A DNA stretch of 64,000 nucleotides from Gautieria morchelliformis (Eukaryota > Basidiomycota > Agaricomycetes > Gomphales > Gomphaceae): NCBI GenBank assembly GCA_015179125.1, contig WHVA01000451.1:29775-93774 (forward strand), in the 5' to 3' direction. Each line of letters starts with the position of its first letter. Positions within the stretch are counted from its first letter, which is position 1. Of this stretch, positions 20,142-31,841 are shown in pieces. Both the position numbers and the translations under genes were made by a program. Below the pieces are notes generated by a model, which was not told the origin of the DNA, ran no database searches, and saw only the letters and a program-made list of their open reading frames with translations.

Positions 20142-20749
20142 TTTTTTCCCCTGCAGGCAAATGCATCAGGCCTTCTGATCGGACGCAGAACACTTGCCTG
20201 CCACACTCGTGAGAGCCAATAGTAAATATATTCCGTGACCGTAGTCATAAAGATGTCACGTTTCCGACGAAGTGCAGAGCAATACAGGGTTTCACATCAA
20301 AGTAGTGTGCTCAGTTATCCACACTCACGCCCGTTCTTGCCAATTACTGGCCAGCCATGGCTCCACTAGGACCAACGGTTGGTTTAGTATCAGCAGGAGC
20401 CACGGGCGCCGCAGTTGCAACTTGCACGCGGGTAAACTGTTCTCACCTTATGATGAATCAACCTTTTTCTTCCCTGCATCAGCCTTTCTGATTGGACGCA
20501 GAACACTTGCCTGCCACGCTCGTGAGAAGCCATTATATTGCGTGACAGCCATAACCGGATGTCACGTTTCTGAATGTAGAGCAATAAAAGGTCGCACATC
20601 GAAGCAGTGTGCTCAGTTCTCCGCACTCACGCTCGTTCTCGCTAGCCATGGCTCCACTAGGACCAACGATCGGTTTAGTATCAGCAGGAGCCATGGGCGC
20701 CGCAGTGGCACGCCGTCTCACATCATATGGGTACACTGTTCTTACCTCG
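20142..20749 (+). repeat. Tandem duplication of promoter plus gene start (about 300 bp units)
   Basis: The block from about 20142 to 20430 is repeated at about 20457 to 20749 with scattered differences. Shared stretches include GCAGAACACTTGCCTGCCAC (20185 and 20498) and ATGGCTCCACTAGGACCAAC (20357 and 20648). The upstream copy of the start is broken, the downstream copy opens the oxidoreductase gene. Confidence 0.9.
20357..20434 (+). pseudogene. Truncated duplicate of the oxidoreductase N-terminus
   Basis: Encodes MAPLGPTVGLVSAGATGAAV, nearly the same as the start of the gene at 20648, then diverges after a deletion (ATCTRVNCSHL) and has no catalytic part. It retains its own upstream sequence, so it may still be transcribed as an alternative 5' leader of the intact gene. 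Confidence 0.7.
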
Positions 20750-21841
20750 CTTGAAGGCCGTTCTGCAACAAGCAAAGAGAGGGCACGAATGGCAGGCATG
20801 CAGGATGCTTGTCTAGAAGGTATTTCACGCCGTAAATATGCGGCAAGCCTGAGCGAGACTCATGCGATGTGGTGTAGAAATCGCCAAACGGGCACGCTGT
20901 GTGTTGTCCATTATTCCGCCCTCAAGTGCCGTCAACTTCGCACACCAATTTGTCCATGCTATCGGCACACAGCTTTCTGCTGGTGAAACGGGCACATTCG
21001 ATTTGGGCCCGGGGGACAGGCCGGCTGGAATGCGGCTCGTATTCGCAGACTGCAACGCGGTGGCACCTGCTACTGTGTGCGAGATTGCAGGGTACTTCAC
21101 AGGCGGTAATGTCGACTTCGTAGATGCATGCATCATTGGCGGCCCGCCTTCTAGGCCATCTGAGACGCCTGTGTATGACCCTATATTCTACGCTTCAGGT
21201 CCGGAAACCGCTGTATCGCGCTTTGCTAAGATGCTGAGCCCAGGTGGCTTGAAGATAAGCACACTGAAAGCTGCAGTTGGTCAAGCCAGCGCATTAAAGA
21301 TGGGTTATGCGGTGCGTACTACTTGTCTCGTGTTATTTACGAGAAAGCTGCAATGTCCTACAACTTGAAGGGTATCAATAAAGGGTTGACCGGGTTGACC
21401 GCTGCTATGATACTTGGTGATGATCCAAGTCTGTTAAGCAATTGCAGTATATCTGATGCCGAGAATTTAGCTACACACGCAGCTTCTCCTGCAACTTCAT
21501 CGGCCTTGATGCATGAACTCTCGATTTCTCAGCCAGCTCTTCTGGAGAGAACCACCCGAATGATCCCAGACATGCTTCCCAAAGCATATCGGTATGCAGA
21601 ATTCCCTCACGCCTTGATTTCGGATGTTCACGCCAGACTCTGAAGCTTTGTCGGGGAGATGGAGGAAATTGGCGACTTCGTGGATGCAGGGATGCCTGGC
21701 GGAACAGCGGATTTGTGGAAGGGTCTAGCCGCGTTGTTTAAGCGTGTTGCAGGAGACATGAAGACTGGTGCTGGAGATGTAGAGGTGCTGCAAGATTTCG
21801 TCGCAGACGCGAAAGCGACATTACAAGACGCGAAGAAATAG
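20648..21841 (+). CDS. 6-phosphogluconate dehydrogenase-like NAD(P) oxidoreductase (DUF1932 C-terminus)
   Basis: Five exons, all phases consistent: 20648-20819, 20878-21311, 21371-21416, 21471-21591, 21646-21841, giving 322 aa. The N-terminal Rossmann fold starts GPTIGLVSAGAMGAAVARRL, a beta-hydroxyacid dehydrogenase-type dinucleotide loop. It continues with CVLSIIPPSSAVNFA, and DACIIGGPPSRPSETP at the substrate-side motif. The second half (SALKMGYAGINKGLTGL, then AASPATSSALMHELSISQPA) is the all-helical dimerisation domain known as DUF1932. Enzymes of this family reduce or oxidise small hydroxyacids. The substrate here cannot be told from sequence. The ATG is fixed by the duplicated promoter-start block and sits 10 bp after the end of strong similarity to nothing else upstream. 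Confidence 0.9.
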
Positions 21842-23069
21842 AAACAGTAACAACGGATGGTTAGCTGATTATATTAGATGAGTTCCCATAGGACCCTCTG
21901 ATGAGACAATATGCATCTGGACGTAGGGATGCTTTATTACAGGGCATAGGGTTGTGATTCCTTCGAAGCCGATCCATGTGAAATTTGAACGTTGAACACT
22001 CTTAGCCTCTGAAATTTTCGGATCAACAACCCAATCAACTTATTGTTCGAGCGGTATTTCCTCCACATATCCACTGAGCTGCCAAGGTCTTGTTGTTTCA
22101 CTCTCACCCGGTTGAGCGCACTCGTGGTCGACCATGGTCGACGAAACCGCACCACATCATCCGTCACCGACAGAGCTGTCCATATTCACGACCATACTAC
22201 GCGCCCAGGCAACACTCGACCACCTGAAAACATTCAGTCAAGTGGATCTACGCATATTAATTACTTGTTCCCCTCATACAGGCGGATCTATGCCTATTTG
22301 GCATAATCGTCACCAGCCTCGCAGACGCGAGTAATTCTCGCTGCGTCAGAAGCAAGTATCTTCACCCCCTCACACGATTTCCCATCGCCTATAATGTGCG
22401 TGGAGCGAGCCACTCACTAACCTCGATGGCCGTGTTCCTGATAAACCGAATCACGAGCAGTATAGCGGAAATCATCATATACACCAGTCCAGAAGGCATA
22501 CACATTTCAGAGATTCCCGACCAGGTAATGGTTAGTGACGATGAGGAATATGAAGGGATGTGGACAACACTGAGATACCTTGAGTGGTCGCAATGCCTTA
22601 GTTCCGTACAGCCCTTTTCTTTGGGCATCCACGGACACCGTCTTCTAAATCATAGCTGCCTTTTGTTATGACTATGGCTTCTGTAAGATAATTTCCCCTA
22701 GCCGGTCTAAAGGGAGGGAGGATTTGGTGCGTCTGAAATATGCACGTGTCTTTACTGATGTTTCTTAAGTCACGTCTTTTGAGCGCATCATGTAATTCGT
22801 TTTCTTACCTTTTCCGAGTTCGCCTTTGGCCGGGCGTTGTCTGTATAAAAATTCGCGTTTGCTTAGCGAGGGGTGTCCGCCGCCGCTCAATTCTGTGCTC
22901 TCTATTTTCACTAATACACACCCGGTGTCGGGGACTGGCGGACTAGTGTCGCTACAGGATTGAATCACAATGGTGAATCCTGGCGAACATCACCTGTATG
23001 CTTCCCGGGTTCATGAGGGTGCCCGGAAGCAGTAGTGCTAGATAAGCTAGAAGGATGAACGGGGACGCG
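21842..23069. other. No supported gene; one possible membrane-helix exon
   Basis: On the minus strand near 22420-22510 the frame MPSGLVYMMISAILLVIRFI followed by RNTAIE and a GTTAGT donor looks like a membrane-protein exon, but I could not connect it to neighbours. The remainder shows nothing I can support. Confidence 0.25.
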
Positions 23070-23984
23070 TCACAAAGGTCGTCGTGGATTAAGCTGGGTC
23101 TGAGTAAGTATTATCGGAGGACTGCGCCAGAGGCGGCCAGACCCCATATTTTTTGACGAATCTAACACTATGTCCGCAGCCTTAGGGAGATGGGGAAGGT
23201 TTCCAACCCGGGGTAATCTCGAGGGGTCTAGTGATATAAAATCTGGACGATTGTCGGAGCCATAAAGATCCCCCTCCTCGGATTCATCGTTCCCTGACCA
23301 GCCCAACATCTCCTCCGTAGACCGCCTCCACTCGTCTACCGGCATACCCGAGACATGTTCTGGAGCTCTCCTACTCTTTGAAATGAGAGCATATTCGTCC
23401 GTGTCTACGTAAGGCAAGGGCAAATCTCGTCTGGAACGATCATCGAAGTATTCTTCAAGACTGTCATCACGAGCATAAATGGATTGAGGATGACGTGACT
23501 GGCGCGAGTAACGAGAGCCTGAAGGCTGCTGCGCATCCTCGGAAGGACTGGTCATGGATGTATTTGGAATGGGGACGAAGCGTTTCGCTCGCCGAGTATA
23601 ATCGGTTCTGGCAGGTGGTGGAGGTAACCCATTAGTGAGCGAGGGAAGAAGATCCCTAGCGATGTCTCGCCTAACACCCCATGAGGACTTTGCCATCGTT
23701 AATGCGCCAGACATGGCTGTGGTCCTGGGTTTGGCAGGCTTTGGGGGACGCCAAGGGGGTGGTTCTGACTTTTCTTCATTCGATAAACGGCTCCCTTCCA
23801 CATCTGTCTGTTCCGCCTGTTCCATCTCCCTTTCCCGCCTTCTCTGTCGCTTCCTGTCCCGCTCATCCTCACCAAATGTGGCTTGCATTACGTTCATCCA
23901 CGGTTGGTGTTTGACATTTTTGAGGTCAACTGACAGCCAGCCTACGGACTGGTAGGGAAGGAGAGTGCGTTGCGTGTCACCCAT
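23070..23984 (-). CDS. Hypothetical disordered protein
   Basis: An open frame of 304 codons from the Met at 23984 (MGDTQRTLLPYQSVGWLSVD) to a stop at 23070. After a short ordered start (LKNVKHQPWMNVMQATFG) it becomes highly charged (ERDRKRQRRREREMEQAEQT). Pro- and Ser-rich stretches follow, then acidic parts and a tail with SPPIILTQTQLNPRRPL. No known domain. The frame stays open 31 codons further upstream, and an alternative frame there (ALALSMCTSLLDLDLRHDLS) looks like part of an earlier exon. The real protein may therefore be the cytoplasmic tail of something longer. Function unknown. Confidence 0.5.
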   Translation of the reverse strand: MGDTQRTLLPYQSVGWLSVDLKNVKHQPWMNVMQATFGEDERDRKRQRRREREMEQAEQTDVEGSRLSNEEKSEPPPWRPPKPAKPRTTAMSGALTMAKSSWGVRRDIARDLLPSLTNGLPPPPARTDYTRRAKRFVPIPNTSMTSPSEDAQQPSGSRYSRQSRHPQSIYARDDSLEEYFDDRSRRDLPLPYVDTDEYALISKSRRAPEHVSGMPVDEWRRSTEEMLGWSGNDESEEGDLYGSDNRPDFISLDPSRLPRVGNLPHLPKAADIVLDSSKNMGSGRLWRSPPIILTQTQLNPRRPL

Positions 23985-24324
23985 TGACGGCCTGCAAGTA
24001 CTGAATGCTTGACAAGTCGTGGCGGAGGTCAAGGTCCAGGAGCGATGTGCACATCGAGAGAGCGAGTGCATGACCACGGGATGGTGCCCACCTTCCCTTC
24101 TCTGGACGAATTATAGATATGAGCTAAACCGGCCGGGTATTCAAGACTCTTACCTGTGTTTCACTCCTCAGAAAATAGTTTGTCTGTGGTAGGACCTTCG
24201 GTAGTGCGAAGTTAAATGTCACTGTGACATGTCACGTAACCAAATCCGTAAACCCATTTTGGCAGCGCTGAATGGAGCCATGCACAAAAATTATTGGATT
24301 CTGACCACGCTGCTACTAGGACAA

Positions 24325-26349
24325 CTACATATCCTCTCTCTTGTCGTAGATGTCGTAAGCGGGCTGTACTCCTTCACTCTGCATTCTTAGTGCCACAGCC
24401 TCTACCCCCTTCCAAACACGAATTAAATTGCCCCCCGCGAGCCCCACCAAGTCCGCTTTGGACCAACCACGGGACCGCAGTTCAGCAAACTGCGCGGTGC
24501 ATCTAAGATCGAAAAGTACTTTAATAAGAAACGACATTGAAAACGCACGAGATCGGGATATTTGGACACGTCTTCCAAACCGCGAGGAACAGACCCTATG
24601 CCATCAAAATCACTTCCCAAGCCAACGCTGGGAATGGGTAAGTATGCACAGCATAAAGCTAACGTAGCGGAGTATTCACTGTTTGCGTCCGGAAACTGCT
24701 CCAATATGTTCAACGTGATCCGCGACCGCTTGGAGGGTGGCATTTCCATCCGCTGCTACGAATTGCGGAGCAAAATTTACCTGATATGGTAGAAAACAGT
24801 AAGCGGGAATATATACTGGTGGCCTTGGGGGTAGAAATGTGGTAATGGACGAATATACAAACCATGACAACAGCATCCTTCTGCCCCTTTTCAAGGCCAA
24901 TCTGTCGCAATATGTAGTCTGGTAGGTTTCGAGGAACGTCCCAGACGGCCCGAGCAGACGAATGACTCCAGATTACGGGTGCCTCGCTCAGTGCCAATGC
25001 TTGAAGTGCAGTTGAATCCGCAGTGTGCGAGAGATCAACAAGGATTCCCAACCGGTTCAACTCCCGTACAAGCGATCGACCGAGTAGACTTTAAAATAAA
25101 TGAAACAGTAATAAGAGAGCAATAGCCTACGAGATCGGAAGTGTAGATTGTACCTAAGCCCCCCGTGCTTGGGTTTGGGTGAAACGAGAATACCAGCAGA
25201 ATCGGCAAATGCATTGTGGCAAGAGTGTGTTAAAGTGAGATATCTAACGCCCAGGGCATGGTAAGCACGTAAAGCACCGATGGAATTCTCCAACTGATGC
25301 CCGCTATTGATAAAGGGATACAGTGTCAGACGATGTGCATGTGATCATTAACAAGCTATTTGGCAGCATCTTTCTAGCAATAAATTAGCGAACGCACCCT
25401 TCGACCCCCAACATGCTTGCAATTTTTCCATTGGCGATGGCTTTCTGCAGCCCGGTGACATCGGTAGCCAATTGGAAAACCTTACCCACGTTCATCATGC
25501 GCCAGGGGAGGCAATGAATAGTCAGCACGCAAGCAGAAGCATAGTGAGGTGAGAAAATACAAACATCATTATACTTATCAATCATCAATCGAGCAACATC
25601 AATCTGCTCCAGGGTATCTCTTTAATGAAACAAGCGCGGGATGCGTCAATTTAATCCTGACTATCGCGACACCACGCTGCAACATGCCCACCTGGCGCTA
25701 CTCATAGGCGTCATGAAATCCGGGCCGTCGGGTTGGCACGACGTGTAGACAGACCTAGATAAGTTCGTCGTTTCATCGAGTTTTCCATTTGATTAGGCAA
25801 ATATATGGTTTACCAAAAGAAGCCTCCAACTCTCCCTTTACGCAAACGGGGTATATCGACGTGCCCAGGCATCTCGTTGCGTAAATCCACGGCAGTAACG
25901 TTATTTCTGTAGAAGGCTCGCACCAGCCAGGGAAGATCTGGGGTGCATCAACGACTATATCCATGGTTCTGATGGCGACTATTATCCCAACCTATGTGTC
26001 CGTCCTACATAAGCCAAGTGAACTTAAGTGAGCTTGGATCTTATCAGAGGCTACCATTACGTATTGTTGAACTCACGATCACTGGCGCTTTCTCCAAAAT
26101 GCTCAATGCCGCCTTATGCGGATCCCGTGAGAGGCTCTCATTCCAGACAGTGAAGGACACGACAACCGCCGCGATAAATAGGAATGTTAAGAGCACGCTC
26201 ACGATACTCCGCTTGCGCGCTTCCCGCTGCTGCGACTCTGATAAGGCCGCCGCACCAACATTGGTACCAGCGACGACTGGCTCTTGTGCTTCGTCTTGAA
26301 GAAGGGGAGTGCGATCACTGGTTACTTCAGACATCATCTCGCAACTCAA
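24325..26349 (-). CDS. Membrane-anchored dipeptidase (peptidase family M19)
   Basis: Eleven exons on the minus strand: 26349-26077, 26004-25992, 25937-25814, 25754-25692, 25619-25565, 25480-25398, 25303-25154, 25088-24863, 24780-24680, 24627-24549, 24489-24325. All phases agree and give 443 aa. A cytosolic tail is followed by one membrane anchor ([19 protein letters not shown]), so it is probably type II. Zinc-site motifs are all present: DGHID (split across the 13-nt exon), [28 protein letters not shown] and [11 protein letters not shown]19 enzymes are binuclear zinc hydrolases that cleave dipeptides. The active site would face the vacuole, secretory lumen or cell surface. Two other in-frame Met codons (26337, 26334) could serve as start. 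No sign of decay. Confidence 0.93.
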
Positions 26350-26963
26350 GGCAGCGAGAGAGTCTGAGAGTGGCTTGTGGACGCGGTTGCTAATTATGGA
26401 AAACTTACCAAATCTATGGATCCCCGCTGATGAAACTTAGTATTTTTTACTTGGCGTGATAACAACAAACCAAACAAGTACTGTGTCTATAGCGTAGAAA
26501 TAATTTATAATTAGAAGCACCAAAAACTCGTATAAATCTTTGAACTCTTAGCGCGTGAGCCGGTGTGTGTACCAGCCGGTACAAGAGGAGGATACTTGTT
26601 CAAACAAGCAAGGACATAACTGAACTTCGTCATAATAGAGAGTACAGTAGCCTGTCGGCGCGCGTGACATAAGTATCGTAAATTTGAACAAAACTTGGGA
26701 TACATAGTGAAGGGATACGGAAATCGGGAGGGGAAAGACTTATTTAATATAATCGGCGTTTCCATAAATAATGCAAGGCACCAGAGAAGTCGATGTAGGA
26801 TGCATGGTGAATAGTGATAGGACAGGAATGATACAGTCAGATTTCCCGATTTCCCGGGGGCGGAGGTTGAGTTGGTTTATAAGTTATGCCAGATAATAAA
26901 AGGGGAATTCAACCAAGGAATGGCCACTGATTGGGATGTTTTTTGACATTTGAGAGCCTGAAA
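26350..26963. other. No supported gene (shared intergenic region)
   Basis: Lies between the 5' end of the dipeptidase gene and the 3' end of the zinc-finger gene, both on the minus strand. No motif or splice-joined frame seen. It should hold the dipeptidase promoter. Confidence 0.4.
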
Positions 26964-27920
26964 CTAATGCCGAGCATGTGAGGCGCACTGTTTTTGATGG
27001 AGGTTCCGATTGTACTTCCTCGTGAAATATCGGTGACTGTAGAAAATGTTAAGACGATCCTACCAGCGGACCGCAGGTCTTACCACACGTCACACGAGAA
27101 CGAGGGTATTTGTGCATCGCAATGTCTCTTGACTGCCGCTCGCGAGCTGAACTGCTGGCCACTGGATAACAGTCAACAATGTTGCACCAGCCACATCAAT
27201 TCACACACCAGGTGCACTCGAAGAGCTTAACTTGTAGGTGCATGAGCACGTGGGTACGAGCCCTCAGCCTGCGCTCGAAGGGCTCTTTGGCGCAGCCTTC
27301 CCACAGGCATTCATATCCCCTCTTGCCGTTGACTTTGCATGGCCTCAGCCACTTGTCGGTAGACCTTAGTTCAGTCGGGAGGGACCGGTAATAGTGACCG
27401 CAGCCCGAGTGGCAGGGTTGTTGTGCGGATGATGCTGAGGAAAGGAACGACGTGTGCTGGGGGCATGATAGCTTTGGTGAAAAGAATTACACTTACAGTA
27501 AGTGAAACGGTACCTTCTCTACTCCATCCATATCCTGGGATAGATACGGAGGCTCATGTTCGTTGAAACCGGGACCCAGGTCTGGTTGCAAATGATACAC
27601 GTGAGAAAATCTAGATGCAAAATAAGCGATGAGACAGCACCTGTTCCTTGTGGCGTTCCTTGTGGTAGGTCAAAGATCTCTTGGTAAGAGATCCCGAGAT
27701 TGTCGTACCCTACAGCAGCATCTGTGAGTGGTTGCTAGGCATCCGCTGGATGTGTATAAGAACACGACAGACCGAGGTTAGTTAACGGGGACTCGTCAGA
27801 ACACATATTGAGTTCATCGGGGATAAATGATGCTGGAAACATATATTTTTCTATGTCGGAGGACCATGCAGATGTTAAAGGGGAGACGCGGATCTGTGTT
27901 ACATTTGACGAGTGAGACAT
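26964..27920 (-). CDS. C2H2-type zinc-finger protein (three fingers), putative transcription factor
   Basis: Six exons: 27920-27773, 27721-27641, 27581-27514, 27456-27205, 27154-27084, 27036-26964. All phases agree, giving 230 aa. The N-terminal half is acidic and Ser-rich (activation-domain-like). Fingers: YECLWEGCAKEPFERR..HVLMH; FECTWCQQFSSRAAVKRHC; and FSCDVCHRYFTRKYNRNLHQ followed by KQC (C2HC). The splice choice at 27204/27155 was made because it keeps C-x2-C in finger 2. The alternative pair 27208/27162 also keeps the frame but shortens it to C-x1-C. Likely nuclear. DNA targets unknown. Confidence 0.8.
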
Positions 27921-29897
27921 GCTGAGGCCCGCTGGTTAATAGGAATGTAGTTTCAGATCAAACCAGGGTAATACCTACAACGCCCTTAAGTCCACTAGGT
28001 TACCTGGCTCCTTCCCGAGGTGTCCCTCCATTCGTTTGAATTGAAAGGCTCGGTATATAGTGACGAGCTATTGAACCCTCGACTTTTATACGGTGTGAGA
28101 GGTGCGCTATAAACTCAGTGCGGCAACCTCGCGGCCAGCCTCGCGATCAACTTCAATTTCTTGAGTTCCTCCCAGAGGCTATATCAATTGCTATAGTAAT
28201 ATCACATACCAGGCCGAGCGCTAGTAGTTCCCTGCGTTTCAAGTTGCCAAAAAACATTATACAGTACCACAATAACCAGGTAAGTTCCTCTGGTTGAAAA
28301 TACAATTAGTGGGATACACTAGGGTTTGCCTAGCCATTCTCATGAATTTTAGCAGTACTCCGGATAGCGAACGTCACGGCGCAGCTGTGGCAGCCAAGCC
28401 CCTGACTGGCACAGAGTCCAGATTGCCACGGAGCATAGGCCTAAGGCCACAGGATCCGAGGTTTCCGAAGAGCTGAGATGACAAGTTTACAGGAAAGTTA
28501 CAGTACACCAAAGTAGAAGGGGCGTCGGACGCCCGCGGGCGTCTCTGGGGCTGTAAATGGGCTGTTGTCATCGAAGCTATTGTCATATCGTTGACTGGTG
28601 ACTATCGTCGTCATGCCCATTCTGGTTTAGCACCGGACACCCCCTCAGCTCTCCAGCTCTGAAAAGCTCTCTCAGGCTGGTGTTCACTCATGGTTCGGGT
28701 CACGCACACCGCATCCAATCGCCAGAAATCAGACGCGTGATCCAGACAGTGCGCCTCCGACCAGTGCCCGATATGGAATGATTTCCAGTGGCGCTGCGCC
28801 TCACATCCGTAGTGCAGCTACGGAGGTCCGAGACTCCGAGTCTGTGCTACACAGGGTTCAAAAGCACTGGCAAGACAAAAGGCTTTATCCCCACGACTTG
28901 ACTTTGATTGTGCTTGATAGGAGGGCCAGTGGTTCACTTAATCTGATCCCGTCGTTCTGATTTGATGAGCCTTCTCTGAAACGCCCACTGGTGATGCGGA
29001 CGGCGTTAGAACGGGGCATTTTCCAGTACGGCCACGCATCGACGGCCTTAAGGTTTATCCTCCAACTCATAAATTCAGATCATTGATCCTTCGACGCACG
29101 AGCTGATTTAGAGGCGGATGCAAGCTGTACGAGATCAGAAGTCATGACCGGGGGATAAGTACATCAATTGAGGTACATTAGAATCAGGAAAACAAGGCCG
29201 TGCGATATTCTTAAACTTATCTATTCTATTGTAAAAAAAGGTACAGAATGCAGAAAAGGTCAACTGTAATCATGCAGTGGCCTGGGGCGCGGCAGGAAAC
29301 AAGGAACCGTTGGTGGCTCTGCTCGTCACTCATATACGTCGTGCCATAACTGCCGTCACTGCTGCAGTAGCTGTCGACCAATTGTGTATCAGCTTGTCTA
29401 GTAACCGTCGTATCGTTCGTAGCACAGCATTTCAGTGATACCCGACATAGAAGACGCATATAGTATTCAGAGAGGATCAGTCCCATCTAAAATAATCTCC
29501 GTGTCTTGTTGTCCACGTGGCTATAGTACAGGCAGGGTCCGCTGCCACGCCGTCCAGTATGCCGGTGGGCATCGAGTTCGCAGCAACCAACGGTCAACAT
29601 GGCTCGAGGAGCGTTACGGCTGAGTCCCACCGCTTGGCACTGTCCGCCACCGTAGTCTCAATAATTCTGGCTCCGCATTGTATTGTACGTTGACCCCGAC
29701 GCCCGAGCCACGTATACGCTGATACCACCTTTCGACGATTAGCTCGTCACCTATCCCTGCTTCCTTTTTGCCATAGATATATAATAATAATATATATCTA
29801 ACTTGATCGCTGTGAGTATGCGTAATCGACCAATCCTTTATCATCGCCACTGCTCACGAACGATTCTCCATCCCAGATCCGAGGCAATTACGAGACA
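27921..29897. other. No supported gene
   Basis: Nearly 2 kb without a frame I can defend on either strand. An (AT)-rich microsatellite-like tract (TATATAATAATAATATATAT) lies at about 29776-29798. Small exons of a fast-evolving gene could be missed here. Confidence 0.35.
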
Positions 29898-30825
29898 ATG
29901 TCTTATTGTGATCGTTGCGATAGAAATTTCCCGCACCAAAGGGCCCTCTGGCAGCATGAGGAGGACTCGGCCAGACACCATGTATGCAGATCATGCTATG
30001 AGGACTTCACCACCTGGGCGGATTTGAAGGAGCATTACGTTCAGAGCCACTATTATTGCCAATTTTGCAACAAACTTTTTGACTCAGAAGAAATTTTGGA
30101 GGAGCATGATGACGATGTTCATTATCCCTGTTCTTTCTGTGGCACCGTATGTATTCAGCATCCTGATGCGTTTCGTTACTAGAAATTGAGATACCACGTG
30201 GGGACAGACATTCAACTCCGAGAGGGGACTTCACAATCATAACCGTCACAGACACTGGTATTGCATCGATTGCCGTCGCGTCTTTCAAAGCGAGAACAAC
30301 CTCGATGCACACCGCAACTCCTCCCTGCATAAGTCCAAGGATGTACACTGCCCCGGCGCGAATTGCGGAAGGGCGTTTGTATCCTCGTCTGCACTGGTTC
30401 TCCACTTCGAGGCTGGGACGTGTCCCTCTGGTCTCACACGCGACCAGCTGAATCGCATGGTCACACGCATGGATCGCAACCATGTTATCACTAATCCGGC
30501 GAGGCTCATCACTGGGCCAGATGGATATACTCCCCCGACTGTCACCAACTGGGCCACTAACCGGTCATGGAACGGCGATGCATACGAGTGCTTCCTTTGC
30601 CATAAAACGTTTAATACACTTCAAGCGCTCAATGCTCACTTGCAGAGTCCGCGTCATCAGGCAAAGATCTACAGGTGTCCGAACCCCTCCTGCGGCACGG
30701 AGTTCCGGGTTCTGAGTGCACTGACGCAACATGTGGAGAGTGGCAGGTGTGGGGTAAACAGGTTTAGAGAAGTGCAGAATGCATTGGACTCGCTGACCAG
30801 CGGTATACGGAGACTCAAGGTATAA
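29898..30825 (+). CDS. C2H2 zinc-finger protein with eight fingers
   Basis: Two exons, 29898-30146 and 30208-30825 (intron 61 nt, phase 0), give 288 aa. It is built almost entirely of C2H2-like fingers. The first six are in a row: CDRCDRNFPHQRALWQH, CRSCYEDFTTWADLKEH, CQFCNKLFDSEEILEEH, CSFCGTTFNSERGLHNH (spliced across the intron), CIDCRRVFQSENNLDAH and CPGANCGRAFVSSSALVLH. After a 55-residue spacer come CFLCHKTFNTLQALNAH and CPNPSCGTEFRVLSALTQH. Close spacing without TGEKP linkers resembles the U1/JAZ-like fungal finger proteins that may bind RNA, double-stranded nucleic acid or protein. The last codons (RLKV, stop) abut a possible GTATAA donor, so a small further exon is possible. Confidence 0.85.
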
Positions 30826-31133
30826 ACCTTATTCTTTTGATTTTTCTTTAAGATCTAAATTTTGTCTTTTTTTGGGACGTTGTAAGATGGGTCAATCTCG
30901 TTAAAAATTCATGCTATTCACAACCAGTCGCTCATCTTAATGTTTGGCCATCAAAGCTTAAAATTTCTCCCTCCGTCAGAAATCACTACGTGCCTTTTTA
31001 TGTTGTTCAAATCGTTCCCTTAGAATGGTGCTGAAACTTGTACATTTGTAACTTCATTGTTTACAATGTAACAGATACACTAACATGGCTATTTGATATA
31101 ACTAAAAAGTTCCATGGCAGGTGATTGTTGCAC
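30826..31133. other. Intergenic, convergent 3' ends
   Basis: AT-rich spacer between two converging genes. No feature recognised beyond probable 3' UTRs. Confidence 0.4.
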
Positions 31134-31841
31134 TCAAGCTCGCTTTTCCGCAGCCACTCTGGTGTTCTCCGCTTGCCTTGCCACACTTTTTGCCGTGTCA
31201 TCCTTGGTTTCCTCAGCTTTGTCCTTTCCCCACGCGAACCAGCCACTCCCTGCTGCCTTCGCCCTTTCTGCTTCCCTCTCCGCCTCTCTCTTCGCATCCT
31301 CAGCTGTGCCGATAATAGTGTCTCGCGTAGCTGCTGCGCGCTGCTCTGCAGACAACTTGATGTCGTGGGCCGCAGTCTTTGTCCGATCTATCGCAGAATC
31401 TTTCGTTGCCCGTGCGCGGTCGACCTCCTCTTGTACTCTCGACTTCACAGCACCCATGAGCATTGAGTTATGAACGCCAACGGATGCCTACCTTAGCCTG
31501 TTGCACCTCGGTGTCGCTCTTCGCCTTGGTGGCGTCTCGAAGCTCTCTAGCCTGCTGCTTTATGTCTTCGCTCGAGGGTGGTTTTTCGTCCTTGCGTGTC
31601 ATGTAATACCCTATCGCAGCCAACAAAGTCACGCCTCCAACAAGGAGGGCCGTGTTGCCGCCGTATGCAACAGCAGCAGCCTTCCTGTCTGGGTTGTTCT
31701 GAGGGGGCGCTGTGGCAAGCAATCGTCGCTGAACGCGAGTTAGACTTGGACGTCGAAACGATGTCAAGGACGAGAAACTATTACCTGCGAGACTACAGCG
31801 GTGCTACGGGCAGCGAGACGAGATGCGGCTACTCGATACAT
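31134..31841 (-). CDS. Small mitochondrial-type protein with one membrane segment and amphipathic helical tail
   Basis: Three exons: 31841-31785, 31728-31492, 31442-31134; 200 aa, phases agree. The N-terminus (MYRVAASRLAARSTAVVSQR, then RLLATA) is Arg/Ser/Ala-rich without acidic residues, a textbook mitochondrial presequence. One membrane segment follows (GNTALLVGGVTLLAAIGYYM). The rest is a long charged helix with LEA-like spacing (EEVDRARATKDSAIDRTKTA, AEQRAAATRDTIIGTAEDAK). Similar basidiomycete proteins are often labelled calcofluor-white-hypersensitive proteins, but I would not transfer that function. Probably in the inner membrane with a soluble helical domain. Confidence 0.82.

Noticed and set aside
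23635..23955. Plus-strand frame of 106 codons
   Set aside because: Antisense shadow of the disordered minus-strand protein, without motifs.
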